Shown piece after piece: positions 28,735-39,829 of a stretch of 64,000 bases of DNA. How positions within the stretch are numbered: the first letter of the stretch is position 1; each line of letters begins with the position of its first letter. Under the pieces are notes generated by a model. That model had not been told where the DNA came from. It saw only the letters and a list, made by a program, of their open reading frames with translations, and did no database searches. Source of the DNA: Mycolicibacterium thermoresistibile (GTDB lineage: Bacteria; Actinomycetota; Actinomycetes; Mycobacteriales; Mycobacteriaceae); contig NZ_LT906483.1 of the NCBI RefSeq assembly GCF_900187065.1, forward strand, positions 1,922,001 through 1,986,000, read 5' to 3'. A program made the translations under genes and the position numbers.

Positions 28735-29828
28735 TGAGCGATATCCAGCACGGGCCTCTCGAGGAGCGACACCGTCAACTCGGTGCCAATTTCGCCGAAT
28801 TCGGCGGCTGGCTGATGCCGGTGTCCTACGCCGGCACGGTCAGCGAGCACACCGCGACGCGCACCACGGTCGGGCTGTTCGACGTCAGCCATCTGGGCAA
28901 GGCGCGGGTGCGCGGGCCCGGCGCCGCGGACTTCGTCAACTCGGCGTTCACCAACGATCTGCGCCGGATCGGTCCCGGCAGCGCGCAGTACACCTTGTGC
29001 TGCACCGAATCCGGTGGCGTGGTCGACGATCTGATCGCCTACTACATCTCCGACGACGAGATCTTTTTGGTGCCCAACGCCGCCAACAACGCCACCGTGG
29101 TCGACCTGCTGCGCCGGCACGCCCCGGCCGGGGTCGAGGTGATCGACGAGCACCGCGCCCACGCCGTGTTCGCGGTGCAGGGACCGAGATCCGCCGACGT
29201 GCTGTCCGGGTTGGGACTGCCGGTCGACATGGACTACATGGCCTTCACCGACGCCACCCTCAACGGGGTCGAGGTGCGGGTCTGCCGCACCGGATACACC
29301 GGCGAACACGGCTACGAGGTGCTGCCCCCGTGGGAGTCGGCCCTGCCGGTGTTCGACGCGCTGGTGGACGCGGTGCAGGCGGCCGGCGGGCAGCTCGCCG
29401 GGCTGGGCGCCCGCGACACGCTGCGCACCGAGATGGGTTACCCGCTGCACGGCCACGAGCTGTCGCCGGACATCTCCCCGCTGGAGGCCCGCTGCGGCTG
29501 GGCGGTGGGCTGGAAGAAGGAGCGGTTCTGGGGCCGCGACGCGCTGCTGGCCGAGAAACAGGCCGGCCCGCGGCGGCTGCTGCGCGGGCTCAGGGCGGTG
29601 GACCGCGGGGTGCTGCGCGCCGGGCTCAGCGTCTACGACGGCGACACCGTGGTCGGCACCACCACGTCGGGCACGTTCTCGCCGACCCTGAAAGTCGGGA
29701 TCGCGCTGGCGTTGATCGACACCGAGCACGGCATCCCCGACGGTGCGCGGGTCAGCGTCGACGTGCGCGGCAGGCGGATCGGCTGCGAGGTGGTCAAGCC
29801 GCCGTTCGTCGAGGTGAAAACCCGCTAG
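28734..29828 (+). CDS. gcvT: Glycine cleavage system aminomethyltransferase (T protein)
   Basis: A 364-aa T protein equivalent to Rv2211c, releasing ammonia and passing the methylene group of H-protein-bound aminomethyl-lipoate to tetrahydrofolate. Family motifs: [48 protein letters not shown] (folate-binding region) and [21 protein letters not shown]. The GTG at 28734 gives the N-terminus [13 protein letters not shown], matching the family; GTG 28725 is inside the -10 element. gcvH and gcvP are not in the window. Lipoate for H protein would come from the lip genes nearby. Confidence 0.94.
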   Translation: MSDIQHGPLEERHRQLGANFAEFGGWLMPVSYAGTVSEHTATRTTVGLFDVSHLGKARVRGPGAADFVNSAFTNDLRRIGPGSAQYTLCCTESGGVVDDLIAYYISDDEIFLVPNAANNATVVDLLRRHAPAGVEVIDEHRAHAVFAVQGPRSADVLSGLGLPVDMDYMAFTDATLNGVEVRVCRTGYTGEHGYEVLPPWESALPVFDALVDAVQAAGGQLAGLGARDTLRTEMGYPLHGHELSPDISPLEARCGWAVGWKKERFWGRDALLAEKQAGPRRLLRGLRAVDRGVLRAGLSVYDGDTVVGTTTSGTFSPTLKVGIALALIDTEHGIPDGARVSVDVRGRRIGCEVVKPPFVEVKTR

Positions 29829-29838
29829 CGGGCCGGTT

Positions 29839-29844
29839 TACAAT
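29839..29844 (+). promoter_or_regulatory. -10 element of ilvE (leaderless)
   Basis: TACAAT, one mismatch from the TATAAT consensus, lies 6 nt before ATG 29851. It is the best promoter match in the window. Confidence 0.55.
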
Positions 29845-29850
29845 CGGGAC

Positions 29851-30957
29851 ATGACTGACGGCCCCCTCGAGTTCACCGTTGAGCGCAACGCGAATCCGGC
29901 GAGCGACGAGGTACGAGCCCAGATTCTGGCCGATCCCGGGTTCGGCCGTTATTACACCGATCACATGGTGTCGATCGACTACACCGAAGAGAACGGTTGG
30001 CACAACGCCCGGGTGCTGCCGTACGGACCGATCCAACTCGACCCGTCGGCGATCGTGCTGCACTACGCCCAGGAGGTCTTCGAGGGACTCAAGGCCTACC
30101 GCTGGGCCGACGGGTCGATCGTGTCGTTCCGGCCCGAGGCCAACGCCACCCGGCTGAACACGTCGGCGCGCCGGCTGGCGATTCCGGAGCTGCCCGAAGA
30201 GGTGTTCCTCGAATCGCTGCGCCAGCTCATCGCCGTCGACGAGTCGTGGGTGCCGGCTGCCGGCGGTGAGGAGTCGCTGTATCTGCGGCCGTTCATCTTC
30301 GCCACCGAACCCGGGCTCGGGGTGCGGCCGTCGAAGGAATACCGCTACATGGTGATCGCCTCGCCGGCCGGGGCGTACTTCCCGCGCGGCATCAGACCGG
30401 TCAGCGTGTGGCTGACCACCGAGTACGTGCGGGCCTGCCCGGGCGGCACCGGCGCGGTGAAGTTCGGCGGCAACTACGCGGCCTCGCTGCTGGCGCAGGC
30501 CCAGGCCGCCGAACAGGGCTGCGATCAGGTGGTGTGGCTGGACGCCATCGAACACCGCTACGTCGAGGAGATGGGCGGGATGAACCTGTTCTTCGTCTTC
30601 GGGAGCGGCGGTTCGGCGCGGCTCGTCACCCCGGAGCTGTCCGGCTCACTGCTGCCCGGCATCACCCGACTCTCGTTGCTGCAGTTGGCCACCGACGCCG
30701 GCTTCACCGTCGAGGAACGCAAGATCGACGTCGACGAATGGCAGAAGAAGGCGGCCGCCGGCGAGATCACCGAGGTGTTCGCCTGCGGCACCGCCGCGGT
30801 GATCACCCCGGTGTCGCACGTCAAACATGCCGACGGGGAGTTCACGATCGCCGACGGTGAGCCCGGTGAGGTCACCATGGCGCTGCGCGACACCCTGACC
30901 GGCATCCAGCGCGGCACCTTCGCCGACACCCACGGCTGGATGACCCGGTTGAACTGA
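29851..30957 (+). CDS. ilvE: Branched-chain amino acid aminotransferase
   Basis: A 368-aa PLP enzyme of fold type IV, equivalent to Rv2210c, interconverting valine, leucine and isoleucine with their 2-oxo acids. The PLP lysine is Lys204 in [13 protein letters not shown], the same number as in M. tuberculosis IlvE. Other motifs: [17 protein letters not shown] near the N-terminus, [18 protein letters not shown] and [14 protein letters not shown]. Its final codons AAC TGA form the first unit of an 18-bp tandem repeat. Confidence 0.96.
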   Translation: MTDGPLEFTVERNANPASDEVRAQILADPGFGRYYTDHMVSIDYTEENGWHNARVLPYGPIQLDPSAIVLHYAQEVFEGLKAYRWADGSIVSFRPEANATRLNTSARRLAIPELPEEVFLESLRQLIAVDESWVPAAGGEESLYLRPFIFATEPGLGVRPSKEYRYMVIASPAGAYFPRGIRPVSVWLTTEYVRACPGGTGAVKFGGNYAASLLAQAQAAEQGCDQVVWLDAIEHRYVEEMGGMNLFFVFGSGGSARLVTPELSGSLLPGITRLSLLQLATDAGFTVEERKIDVDEWQKKAAAGEITEVFACGTAAVITPVSHVKHADGEFTIADGEPGEVTMALRDTLTGIQRGTFADTHGWMTRLN

Positions 30958-31020
30958 ACGACGGCCCCGAACTGAACGCCGGCGCCGAACTGAACGCCGG
31001 CGCCGAACTGAACGCCGGAT
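30951..31020. repeat. 18-bp tandem repeat starting at the ilvE stop codon
   Basis: Three full units and one 16-nt unit of GAACTGAACGCCGGCGCC. The first (30951-30968) spans the ilvE stop codon TGA. Because 18 is a multiple of three, each later unit repeats AAC TGA in the ilvE frame, giving a series of in-frame stops. Confidence 0.92.
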
Positions 31021-31024
31021 ACCG

Positions 31025-31750
31025 TCAGCGCACCGCGAGGCCGACGGCCGCGACGGTGGTGGCCACCTCGATCACCGCGCCGAGCACATCGCCGGTGACA
31101 CCACCGAACCGCCGCACGCAGTGCGCCACCAGCAGCGCGGCACATCCCAACGCGACCAGCACCGCCACCGGGCCCTGCCACGGCCGCGGACCGGCCCACA
31201 CCGCCAGCACCGCCACCGCGGCCACCCAGCCGGCCACCACCGCGACCGGCTGACTGCCCGCCACCGCGGCCCCCAGGCTGCTGCCCGCCGCGGCCGGCAC
31301 CGACCGGCGGCACGCCAGGACCGCGGCCACCCGGCCGGCCGTCAGCGCCACGATCACCCCGAGCGCCGACAGCTCGGCCAACGCCAGCGCCTGGACGACG
31401 ACGGCCACCACCACGGCCGCCACCCCGAACGGGCCGGCGGACCCGTCCCGCATCACCGCCAGCGCCCGCTCGGGCGGACCGTAACAACCCAGACCGTCGA
31501 CGGTGTCGGCCAACCCGTCGATGTGCAGGCCCCGGGTGAGCAGCAACAACACCGCCACCGTCAACACCCCGGCCAGGGCGCTGCCGGCGCCGAATGCCCA
31601 GCCCGCGGCGGTCAGCACCGCGGCGGCCAGCGCGCCGAGCGCCATGCCCACCACCGGCAGCGCGGTCACCGTCCCACGGCCCAGGCCGGCGTCGGCGGGG
31701 CCCGGCAGCACGGTGCCGAACGCGAAGGCGCCGGCCAGCGGTCTGATCAC
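31025..31750 (-). CDS. cobS: Adenosylcobinamide-GDP ribazoletransferase (cobalamin synthase)
   Basis: A 241-aa integral membrane enzyme equivalent to Rv2208, joining adenosylcobinamide-GDP and alpha-ribazole in the last steps of cobalamin synthesis. The family's key block is [42 protein letters not shown], with the conserved Asp residues that bind metal; six or so hydrophobic helices follow. The start is GTG 31750, overlapping the cobT stop (GTGA). The order cobU-cobT-cobS forms the full nucleotide-loop pathway. Confidence 0.93.
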   Translation of the reverse strand: MIRPLAGAFAFGTVLPGPADAGLGRGTVTALPVVGMALGALAAAVLTAAGWAFGAGSALAGVLTVAVLLLLTRGLHIDGLADTVDGLGCYGPPERALAVMRDGSAGPFGVAAVVVAVVVQALALAELSALGVIVALTAGRVAAVLACRRSVPAAAGSSLGAAVAGSQPVAVVAGWVAAVAVLAVWAGPRPWQGPVAVLVALGCAALLVAHCVRRFGGVTGDVLGAVIEVATTVAAVGLAVR

Positions 31751-32799
31751 GGCCCGGTGCTCACCCGGGCCTCGTCGAAGGTGGCCATGTCCGCCAGCAC
31801 GGCCACCGCGGCCCGCACCACCGGCAACGCCATCGCCGCCCCGGTGCCCTCGCCGAGCCGCATCCCCAGATCCAGGATCGGTTCCAGCTCGAGGCGCTGC
31901 AGCGCCAGCGCGTGCGCGGGTTCGGTGGAGCGGTGGCCCGCCTGCCACCACTGCCGCGCGCCGGGCGCGAGCTGTTCGGCCAGCAGCGCCGCGGCCGCCG
32001 AGACCAGACCGTCCAGCAGCACCGGGGTGCGGCGCACCGCGGCCTGGGCCAACAAACCGGTGATCGCCGCCAGATCCGCACCGCCGCACACCCGCAGCAG
32101 CGTGATCGGATCCGATCCGGCGCGGCGCGCCCGGAACATCGCGTCGCGCACCGCGGCGGTCTTACGCATCCATCCGGTGTCGTCGATCCCGGTGCCCCGC
32201 CCGATCACCGCCACCGGTTCGGTGTCGGTCAGAGTCCCGATCAGAGCCGTTGCCGCCGTGGTGTTTCCGATGCCCATGTCACCGGCGATGAGCAGATCGG
32301 CGCCGGCGTCCACCTCCTCGTCGGCGATGCGCCGGCCGGCCTGCACGGCCGCGACGGTCTGCTCGGCGGTGAGGGCGTCCTCGACCGCGATGTTGCCGCT
32401 GCCGCGGCGGATCTTGTGCCGCCCGATTGCCTCGGTGAGCGGTTCGTCGACGTCGACGGCCATGTCGACCACCCGCACACCCGCCCCGGCGACCCCGGCC
32501 AGCACATTGATCGCCGCGCCGCCGGTCTGGAAGTTCGCCATCATCTGGGCGGTCACCTCCACCGGGTAGGCGGACACCCCGGCCCGGGCGACACCGTGGT
32601 CGCCGGCGAACACCACCACCCGGGCGCGCTCGAATTGGCGTGGCGGACAAAGGCTCTGGCAGGAGGCCACCCACACCGACAGGTCCTCCAGCCGGCCCAG
32701 CGATCCGGCCGGCTTGGTCAGCTCACCCTGGCGCGCCCGCGCCGCCGCGGCGGCCGCCTCGTCGGGCGGCTCGACCGGGCCGATGTCCACGGTGCTCAC
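31747..32799 (-). CDS. cobT: Nicotinate-nucleotide--dimethylbenzimidazole phosphoribosyltransferase
   Basis: A 350-aa enzyme equivalent to Rv2207, making alpha-ribazole phosphate for the lower ligand of cobalamin. Conserved segments are [50 protein letters not shown] and [23 protein letters not shown]. The start GTG overlaps the cobU stop by 4 nt and the gene overlaps cobS by 4 nt, so the three are translationally coupled. Confidence 0.95.
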   Translation of the reverse strand: MSTVDIGPVEPPDEAAAAAARARQGELTKPAGSLGRLEDLSVWVASCQSLCPPRQFERARVVVFAGDHGVARAGVSAYPVEVTAQMMANFQTGGAAINVLAGVAGAGVRVVDMAVDVDEPLTEAIGRHKIRRGSGNIAVEDALTAEQTVAAVQAGRRIADEEVDAGADLLIAGDMGIGNTTAATALIGTLTDTEPVAVIGRGTGIDDTGWMRKTAAVRDAMFRARRAGSDPITLLRVCGGADLAAITGLLAQAAVRRTPVLLDGLVSAAAALLAEQLAPGARQWWQAGHRSTEPAHALALQRLELEPILDLGMRLGEGTGAAMALPVVRAAVAVLADMATFDEARVSTGP

Positions 32800-33326
32800 A
32801 CGGGCTCCTTGACCGTGACCGGTTGACCGGCGACGACCAGCACCACCCGGTCACACACCCGGGCCAATCGCTGATTGAGCGTGCCCAGCGCATCGGCGAA
32901 CCGCCGGCCGACCGCGGTGGTCGGCACCACGCTGAGCCCGACCTCCGGGCTCACCACCAGCAGGGTGGAGCGGAAATCGGCCACCGCCGCGACGAGTTCG
33001 TCGGTGTCGGCGGTCACCGATCCGCCGGACCAGGCGTCGTGCCGGTCCATGGTGGCGGTGAGCCACCCACCCACATCGTCGATCATCGTGGGCAGATCCG
33101 GATACGTTCGCAACTGCGTTGCCACATCGGTGGTTTCGCACGTCGACCAATGGGCGGGGCGGCGTCGCCGGTGCGCCGACACCCGCGCGGCCCAGTCGGT
33201 GTCGGCGTCGGGGACGCGGCCGGTGGCCAGATAGCGCGCCGGGGCGTCACCAACCGCGTCGGCCAGTGCGGTCTCCGCCCACTGCGACTTCCCCGATCGG
33301 ATTCCGCCGAGCACCAGGATGCGCAC
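32796..33326 (-). CDS. cobU: Adenosylcobinamide kinase/guanylyltransferase
   Basis: A 176-aa bifunctional enzyme that phosphorylates adenosylcobinamide and adds GMP. The P-loop [12 protein letters not shown] at the N-terminus is diagnostic. The guanylylated His should be in [13 protein letters not shown] start, 7 nt after the DUF3043 stop. In H37Rv cobU (Rv0254c) is elsewhere, so clustering with cobT-cobS is a difference here. No cobalamin riboswitch is visible ahead of the unit. Confidence 0.93.
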   Translation of the reverse strand: MRILVLGGIRSGKSQWAETALADAVGDAPARYLATGRVPDADTDWAARVSAHRRRRPAHWSTCETTDVATQLRTYPDLPTMIDDVGGWLTATMDRHDAWSGGSVTADTDELVAAVADFRSTLLVVSPEVGLSVVPTTAVGRRFADALGTLNQRLARVCDRVVLVVAGQPVTVKEPV

Positions 33327-33333
33327 GTCAGCG

Positions 33334-34071
33334 TCAGGTGATCTCGGCGCCGCGTTCCACCTGCGGCCGCGGGGCCCGCATCCGGCGCAGCTGCGAGGCC
33401 CGGCTGGCCGCGTAGAAGCCCAGCCGCCAACCGGTTTCGGTGTTGTCCGGGAACTTCGCGTCGACCATGCGGTTGACCTTGCGGCCCAGCACGAACGCGT
33501 CGATCAGCATGATCACCATCAGGCCGAGCATCGCCGGTGACATCGCCGCCTGCACCTCGACCGAGGGCACCGACAACATCACGAAGATCAGGGCCAGCGC
33601 GGCCGGCATGAACAGGCCCAGCACGTTGCGCCGGGCGTCGACGATGTCGCGGACATACCGCCGCACCGGGCCCTTGTCCCGCGGCAGCAGGAAGTCCTCC
33701 TCGCCGGCCATCATCCGTTCCCGCCGCTCGTTGAGCTGTGCGCGACGCTCGGCCCGCAGCGCCTTGCGCTCCTCCTTGCTCATCGACTTGCGCAGTTCCT
33801 TGCGGCGGCGACGGGCCTCCGCGGCGGTCATCGGCGCCGGGGCCACCGGGCCGCGCCGGCGGGCGGACTCGGAACGCTTCGGGGTGGGACGGCCCTTGGG
33901 CGGGGTGGTCCGGGACTCCTTGCGACGCCTGCGTTCGCTCCGGGTCGTCTTTCCGGAGCCGGTGTCGGACGAGTCGCCGGACGACACCGGATCGGTGGTG
34001 GCGGCGGTGTCGGCGCCCGTCGATCCCGCGGTCGTCTGTGCGTTGTCCTTCTTCCGGCCCAGCAGATTCAC
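33334..34071 (-). CDS. DUF3043 membrane protein
   Basis: A 245-aa protein equivalent to Rv2206. The first 100 residues are disordered and charged (many Ser, Thr, Lys, Arg). EARRRRKELRKSMSKEERKALRAERRAQLNERRERMMAGEE follows as a long basic helix, and then two hydrophobic segments around residues 155-195. The end contains AKFPDNTETGWRLGFYAASRASQLRRMRAPRP. GTG start at 34071 (VNLLGRKK). Role unknown. It leads the cobU-cobT-cobS unit by position, but a link to cobalamin is not shown. It is divergent from the glycerate kinase gene with a 23-nt gap. Confidence 0.85.
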   Translation of the reverse strand: MNLLGRKKDNAQTTAGSTGADTAATTDPVSSGDSSDTGSGKTTRSERRRRKESRTTPPKGRPTPKRSESARRRGPVAPAPMTAAEARRRRKELRKSMSKEERKALRAERRAQLNERRERMMAGEEDFLLPRDKGPVRRYVRDIVDARRNVLGLFMPAALALIFVMLSVPSVEVQAAMSPAMLGLMVIMLIDAFVLGRKVNRMVDAKFPDNTETGWRLGFYAASRASQLRRMRAPRPQVERGAEIT

Positions 34072-34094
34072 ACCGTCCAGATTAGTCTGCTCGG

Positions 34095-35210
34095 ATGGTG
34101 GGCCGGCAGCCGGACAGCGCGGCACGACACGTCCTGATCGCCCCCGACTCGTTCGGCGGCACCCTCACCGCGGTCCGGGCCGCGGAGGCGATCGCCGCCG
34201 GATGGCGCCGCGGCCGCCCCCACGACGAGATCACCCCCGCACCCCAATCCGACGGCGGTCCCGGCTTCGTCGACGTGCTCGCCACCCGGCTGGGGGAGGT
34301 GCGCACCACCCGGGTGGACGGCCCCCTGTCGGCCGAGTCGTCGGCCGATGTGTCCGCCGACTGGCTGTTCGACCCGGCCGATCCAGCCACCGCCTACCTG
34401 GAATGCGCCCAGGCCTGCGGGCTCACCCTGCTGCCGCGCCCGCCCGACCCGACCACGGCCGAGGCCGCGCACAGCCGTGGTGTCGGGCAACTCGTCGCCG
34501 CCGCGCTGGCCGCCGGCGCGCGGCGCCTCGTGATCGGCCTCGGCGGCAGCAGCTGCACCGACGGCGGCCGCGGCATGTTCGAGGCGTTCGGGACCATCGC
34601 CGACGCCCGCGCCGCGCTGGCCGACGTCGAACTGATCGCCGCCACCGATGTGGAGCATCCGCTGCTCGGGCCGATGGGTGCCGCGCGGGTGTTCGGCCCG
34701 CAGAAGGGCGCCGACCCGGCCACCGTGGCACGGCTCGAGGACCGGCTGGCCGCATGGGCGGTCGAACTCGCGCGGGCGGCCGGGCGCGACGTCAGCGCCG
34801 AACCCGGGGCCGGCGCCGCCGGGGGACTGGGCGCCGCCCTGCTGGCCCTCGGTGCGCGCCGCACCTCCGGTGCGGCGGTCATCGCCGAGCACACCGGGTT
34901 GGCCGACGACATCGCCGCGGCCGATCTGATCCTCACCGGCGAAGGCCGGCTCGACCATCAGTCGGTGCACGGCAAGGTGGTCAGCGCGCTGGCCGGCGCG
35001 GCCCGCTCCCACCGGGTCCCGGTGGTGGTGCTGGCCGGTCAGGTGCAGTTGGACGCCGCGGCGATGCGCGCCGCGGGCATCGCCGCGGCCCACTCGCTGG
35101 CCGAGTACGCCGGTTCGGCGCAGCGGGCGATGAGCGACGCGGCGAATCAGCTGACCGGACTGGCCGAGTGGGTCGCGGCACACTGGGGCGGCGACGGCCG
35201 GACGGCGTGA
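34095..35210 (+). CDS. Glycerate kinase family protein
   Basis: A 371-aa protein equivalent to Rv2205c, of the GlxK/GarK glycerate kinase family. Conserved blocks are the opening [78 protein letters not shown] and [16 protein letters not shown]. It should phosphorylate D-glycerate with ATP, although the mycobacterial member has not, to my knowledge, been tied to a pathway. ATG start. Confidence 0.88.
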   Translation: MVGRQPDSAARHVLIAPDSFGGTLTAVRAAEAIAAGWRRGRPHDEITPAPQSDGGPGFVDVLATRLGEVRTTRVDGPLSAESSADVSADWLFDPADPATAYLECAQACGLTLLPRPPDPTTAEAAHSRGVGQLVAAALAAGARRLVIGLGGSSCTDGGRGMFEAFGTIADARAALADVELIAATDVEHPLLGPMGAARVFGPQKGADPATVARLEDRLAAWAVELARAAGRDVSAEPGAGAAGGLGAALLALGARRTSGAAVIAEHTGLADDIAAADLILTGEGRLDHQSVHGKVVSALAGAARSHRVPVVVLAGQVQLDAAAMRAAGIAAAHSLAEYAGSAQRAMSDAANQLTGLAEWVAAHWGGDGRTA

Positions 35211-35333
35211 GGAATAGCCCGCCGACAAGGTACCGTTGAGGAAGTGGACTGGGCAGAACCGTCAGCTGGCCTGCCGGGGCTGTCAGCTTCGTAAGAGCGA
35301 TTACCCGCCCACGAACGGCAACAGGGGAGTGCA

Positions 35334-35696
35334 ATGACTGTTCAGGACGACTCGGCGACTGGCACCAAGACCCACGGCGTCATCCTGACCGAAGCGGCCG
35401 CGTCGAAGGCCAAGGCGCTGCTGGACCAGGAGGGCCGTGACGATCTGGCGCTGCGGATCGCCGTGCAACCGGGTGGCTGCGCCGGTCTGCGATACAACCT
35501 CTTCTTCGACGACCGTCAGCTCGACGGCGATCTCACCGCCGAATTCGGTGGTGTCACGCTGACCGTCGACCGGATGAGCGCCCCCTACGTGGAGGGCGCC
35601 ACGATCGATTTCGTCGACACCATCGAGAAGCAGGGCTTCACGATCGACAACCCGAACGCCACCGGCTCCTGCGCCTGCGGCGACTCGTTCAACTGA
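35334..35696 (+). CDS. erpA: Iron-sulfur cluster insertion protein (A-type carrier)
   Basis: A 120-aa HesB/IscA-family carrier equivalent to Rv2204c. The three cluster-ligand cysteines are Cys49 (QPGGCAGLRYNLFF), Cys113 and Cys115 (GSCACGDSFN). It would deliver Fe-S clusters to apo-enzymes; LipA and the Rieske protein QcrA in this window are plausible clients. The ATG is preceded by AGGGGAG. A TACCGT hexamer at 35231-35236 could start a transcript with a leader of about 90 nt. Confidence 0.94.
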   Translation: MTVQDDSATGTKTHGVILTEAAASKAKALLDQEGRDDLALRIAVQPGGCAGLRYNLFFDDRQLDGDLTAEFGGVTLTVDRMSAPYVEGATIDFVDTIEKQGFTIDNPNATGSCACGDSFN

Positions 35697-35736
35697 CGAG
35701 CGGGCGTTCGAGTCCGACCGACCTGGGGCGCGCCGG

Positions 35737-36402
35737 TCAGTACTGACTGCCGGTGCGCACCAGGTAGTTGCACACCAGGATCTCGTTGTCCTGGTACAGC
35801 AGTTCGGCGATGCCCTGAACCTCGGTCTCGGCGGGTTCCCGGGCGCTCGTGCCGCCGGCCGGCACGACCCGCATGCTGAACAACACCCGGGCCTGGTTGA
35901 CCGACAACCGCACCATCTTGTCGATGCCGGTCACCTCGGCACGGTCGTACTGTTTGCGGAACGCGTCGCTGTTGAGGGTGGCCACCTCGAGATCCGACCG
36001 CCGCTGCTTGACCTCGTCGTACATGCCGCACAGGGCGTGGCGGGCGACCGTCTCGTCGTCACCGTCGGCGAGCGCGTCCAGATACCGCTGGATCTCGGCC
36101 CTGGCCGCGGTCTCGGTGAATCCGGCGCCGGGCCGGCCCGAGCCGCCCCGGGTGGCGAACACCACCGCGGCTCCGGCACCGACCACCACCCCGATCACCG
36201 CCAGCACCGTCAGCACCCGGCGCCACCGGCGTCCGGGGTACTGCACCGGTGGTGGCAGCATCCCCGGATAGGCCGAGCCCGCGGGTTCCGGATACGGCAC
36301 ACCGGGGTCGTCGGGGCCCGGGACGGGCGGTTCCGATCCGGGTGGTTTCGGTACGGGTTGTTGGGCGCGAAACTGGTCGGGGTACGGATATGGACCAGTC
36401 AA
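35737..36402 (-). CDS. Membrane-anchored protein, Rv2203-like
   Basis: A 221-aa protein with a Pro- and Gly-rich cytoplasmic N-terminus (about 55 residues), one transmembrane segment (VLTVLAVIGVVVGAGAAVVFA, written here as RRVLTVLAVIGVVVGAG) and an external domain resembling the NTF2-like/DUF4878 tail domains (ETAARAEIQRYLDALADGDDE). The position is that of Rv2203. The start is TTG 36402 with GGGGGAG upstream. Function unknown. It is convergent with erpA and divergent from adoK. Confidence 0.8.
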   Translation of the reverse strand: MTGPYPYPDQFRAQQPVPKPPGSEPPVPGPDDPGVPYPEPAGSAYPGMLPPPVQYPGRRWRRVLTVLAVIGVVVGAGAAVVFATRGGSGRPGAGFTETAARAEIQRYLDALADGDDETVARHALCGMYDEVKQRRSDLEVATLNSDAFRKQYDRAEVTGIDKMVRLSVNQARVLFSMRVVPAGGTSAREPAETEVQGIAELLYQDNEILVCNYLVRTGSQY

Positions 36403-36561
36403 AAGTTGCTCCCCCGGAAGTCTGGGTGGCTGAGTCTGGATTACTGGGGCCTGTCTACAGTGACCGGACGGGCACTTGTAGGCAGGTTAGCGCAACTGTC
36501 GGGCCCATCCGATCGTTAGCATGATTAAGCATCTCCGACGGTTCGACGATTGAAGGGTTGA

Positions 36562-37542
<981 letters not shown>

Positions 37543-37667
37543 GGGCGCCGGGTCTCAGGGCGCCGGAGTCTCGCACCGAAGGTCTCGGGGCGCCGGGGTC
37601 TCAGGGCGCCGGGGTCTCGGGGCCGCCGGAGTCTCAGCGCCGGGGTCTCAGGGCGCCGAAGGTCTCG
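37543..37667. repeat. About 16-bp degenerate tandem repeat directly after adoK
   Basis: About seven units of consensus GGGCGCCGGGGTCTCA start at the nucleotide after the adoK stop codon (TGA 37540-37542). Unit length varies from 14 to 17 bp, and one pair is separated by a short extension. The sequence TGAGGGCGCCGG across the stop resembles the CAGGGCGCCGG at later unit joints. Confidence 0.85.
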
Positions 37668-37669
37668 CG

Positions 37670-37727
37670 CCGAACGTGTATTCCGTGCGCTGAATCCGGC
37701 CGTGGGCCGCATGGAATGCACGTTCGG
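37670..37727. terminator. Long inverted repeat with nested hairpin between adoK and asnB
   Basis: Arms 37670-37684 and 37713-37727 pair over 15 bp with one G-T wobble (CGAACGTGTATTCC against GGAATGCACGTTCG plus an outer C-G). The 28-nt loop holds a second perfect hairpin, CGGCC-GTG-GGCCG. It lies between convergent genes and may stop both transcripts, though there is no T tract. It could instead be a small dispersed palindromic element. Confidence 0.6.
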
Positions 37728-37744
37728 TGAGTGGGGGCGCGGGG

Positions 37745-39688
37745 TCAGAGCTGCACGGGGTAGTGCGGTTCCCGGATCGTCGGGGTGACGGTCCGCTCGA
37801 TGAAGATCGCGTGCCACAGCAGAAAGATCAGCACCGTCCACAGCCGGCGGCTGTGATCGCTCTCACCCACCCGGTGCTCGTCGAGCATCCGACGCACCGC
37901 CGCCAGATCGATCAGCTCGGAGGCCTGCGACGACCCCACCAGCTGGTAGGCCCAGTCCAGGAGTTCGCCGGCCCGCAGCCAGTGCCGGATCGGCACCGGG
38001 AAACCGAGTTTCGGACGGTTGAGCACATGCGCCGGCACCACCGACTCCAAGGCGCGGCGCAGCGCGTACTTGGTGGTGGACCGGGTGATCTTCTGCTCCA
38101 GCGGCAGCCGGGACGCCACCGCGAAGACCTCCGGATCCAAGAACGGCACCCGCAACTCCAGCGAGTTGGCCATCGTCATCTTGTCGGCCTTGACCAGGAT
38201 GTCGCCGCGCAGCCAGGTGAACAGGTCGACATGCTGCATCCGGGCGACCGGATCCCAGCCCACCGACTCGGCGTAGATCGGGGCGGTGACATCGGTGTGC
38301 GTCCACTCCGGCCGGAACTGGCGCAGCACCGCCCGCAACTGGGCGTCGGAGAAACTGCGCGCGTTGCCGTAGTAGCGCTCCTCGAGGGTGAGCGAGCCCC
38401 GGTGCAGCAGGCTCTTGCCCCGCATCCCCTCGGGCAGCGGATTCGACATCCGGCCCACCGACCGGCGCAGCCGGCGGGGCAGATAGTCGAACGGTTTGAG
38501 CGACAGCGGCTCGCGGTAGATGGTGTATCCGCCGAACAACTCGTCGGCGCCCTCACCGGACAGCACCACCTTGACGTGCTTGCGGGCCTCCCGGGCGATG
38601 AAGAACAGCGGCACCAGCGCCGGGTCGGCCACCGGATCGTCGAGGTACCACACGATCTCCGGTAGCGCCTCGACGAACTCGGCCTGGGTCACCACCTTGG
38701 TGACGTGCCGCGCCCCGATCGCCTCGGCGGAGGCGACGGCCACATCGACCTCGGAGAACCCCTCCCGCTCGAAACCGGTGGTGAACGTGATCAGCCGCGG
38801 GTTGTGCCGCATGGCCAGTGCCGCGATCGCCGTCGAGTCGATGCCGCCGGACAGGAACGCCCCGACGGTGACGTCGGCGCGCATATGCTTGGCGACCGAA
38901 TCCTCCAGCGCCGCGGTGATCTCCGCGTAGCGCTCGTCGGCGGTTCCGGTGCTGAACGGCACCGCGGTGAACCGCGGGCGGAAGTAGCGGGTGATCTCGG
39001 GCTGCTGTCCGGGCCGCATCCGCGCGTAACAGCCCGATTCCAGCCGCCGGATGCCCCGGTGCAGGGTCTCCGGCTCGGGCACGTACTGCAGCACCGTGTA
39101 GTGCTGCACCGCGCGTTCGTCGAGATCCAGGTCGACACCCAGCAGCGGCGCCAGCTCCAACAGCGATTTCTTCTCGCTGCCGAACGCGGCGCCGCCCGGG
39201 CCGGTGGCCATGAACAGCGGCTTGATGCCGAACGGGTCGCGGGCGCAGAACAGCTCACCGCGCTCGGTGTCCCACAACGCGAACGCGAACATCCCGCGCA
39301 ACCGGTTCAGCGCCGCGGTGCCCCAGTGGTGGTAGGCGGCGATGATCGCCTCGCCGTCGCCGTCAGTGACGAATCTCGCACCGAATTCGTCGCGCAGCGT
39401 CTCGCGCAGTTCGACGTAGTTGTAGATCTCCCCGTTGAACACCAGCACGTAACGTTCGGGGGAATCCGGTGGCCCCCACCGCAGCGGCTGGTGGCTGTGG
39501 GCGATGTCGATGATCGACAACCGGTTGAATCCGAAGACGACGGTCGCCGCATCCGGGTCATCAGCCCAGGTCCCGGGCTCGTCGGGGCCGCGGTGACGCA
39601 TCATCGCCGACGCCTTGGAGACCGCGGTCACCAGGTCGCCGGAAGCCTCCGCGGACGGGTCACGTAGGTAAGCCAGCAGTCCGCACAC
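37745..39688 (-). CDS. asnB: Asparagine synthase (glutamine-hydrolysing)
   Basis: A 647-aa two-domain enzyme equivalent to Rv2201. The start is GTG at 39688 followed by TGC, which places the catalytic cysteine at position 2 (CGLLAYLRDP), exposed after Met removal. The glutaminase half has RHRGPDEPGTW, LVFNGEIYNYVELR and GDGEAIIAAYHHWG. The synthetase half (from about residue 240) has the ATP pyrophosphatase loop AFLSGGIDSTAIAALA and KVVLSGEGADELFGGYTIY. A -10-like CATACT (39700-39695) is 6 nt upstream. In M. tuberculosis AsnB also has a suspected role in envelope amidation; that is not decided here. Confidence 0.95.
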   Translation of the reverse strand: MCGLLAYLRDPSAEASGDLVTAVSKASAMMRHRGPDEPGTWADDPDAATVVFGFNRLSIIDIAHSHQPLRWGPPDSPERYVLVFNGEIYNYVELRETLRDEFGARFVTDGDGEAIIAAYHHWGTAALNRLRGMFAFALWDTERGELFCARDPFGIKPLFMATGPGGAAFGSEKKSLLELAPLLGVDLDLDERAVQHYTVLQYVPEPETLHRGIRRLESGCYARMRPGQQPEITRYFRPRFTAVPFSTGTADERYAEITAALEDSVAKHMRADVTVGAFLSGGIDSTAIAALAMRHNPRLITFTTGFEREGFSEVDVAVASAEAIGARHVTKVVTQAEFVEALPEIVWYLDDPVADPALVPLFFIAREARKHVKVVLSGEGADELFGGYTIYREPLSLKPFDYLPRRLRRSVGRMSNPLPEGMRGKSLLHRGSLTLEERYYGNARSFSDAQLRAVLRQFRPEWTHTDVTAPIYAESVGWDPVARMQHVDLFTWLRGDILVKADKMTMANSLELRVPFLDPEVFAVASRLPLEQKITRSTTKYALRRALESVVPAHVLNRPKLGFPVPIRHWLRAGELLDWAYQLVGSSQASELIDLAAVRRMLDEHRVGESDHSRRLWTVLIFLLWHAIFIERTVTPTIREPHYPVQL

Positions 39689-39829
39689 CGCGTCAGTATG
39701 CCGAATCGCCGAGGTGTGTCGAGCGCAGTACCCGGCGTGGTCTACGCTGCGTAGTATTCGCGTATTCGCACAACAGGTCACCGGCCGCTCCGCGGTCGGG
39801 TTCTTCGACTTCTAGTAGGAGGCGCCAGC

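Noticed and set aside
33327..34094. Cobalamin riboswitch ahead of cobU-cobT-cobS
   Set aside because: cobU starts 7 nt after a coding gene, and the 23-bp gap upstream of that gene is too short for the element.
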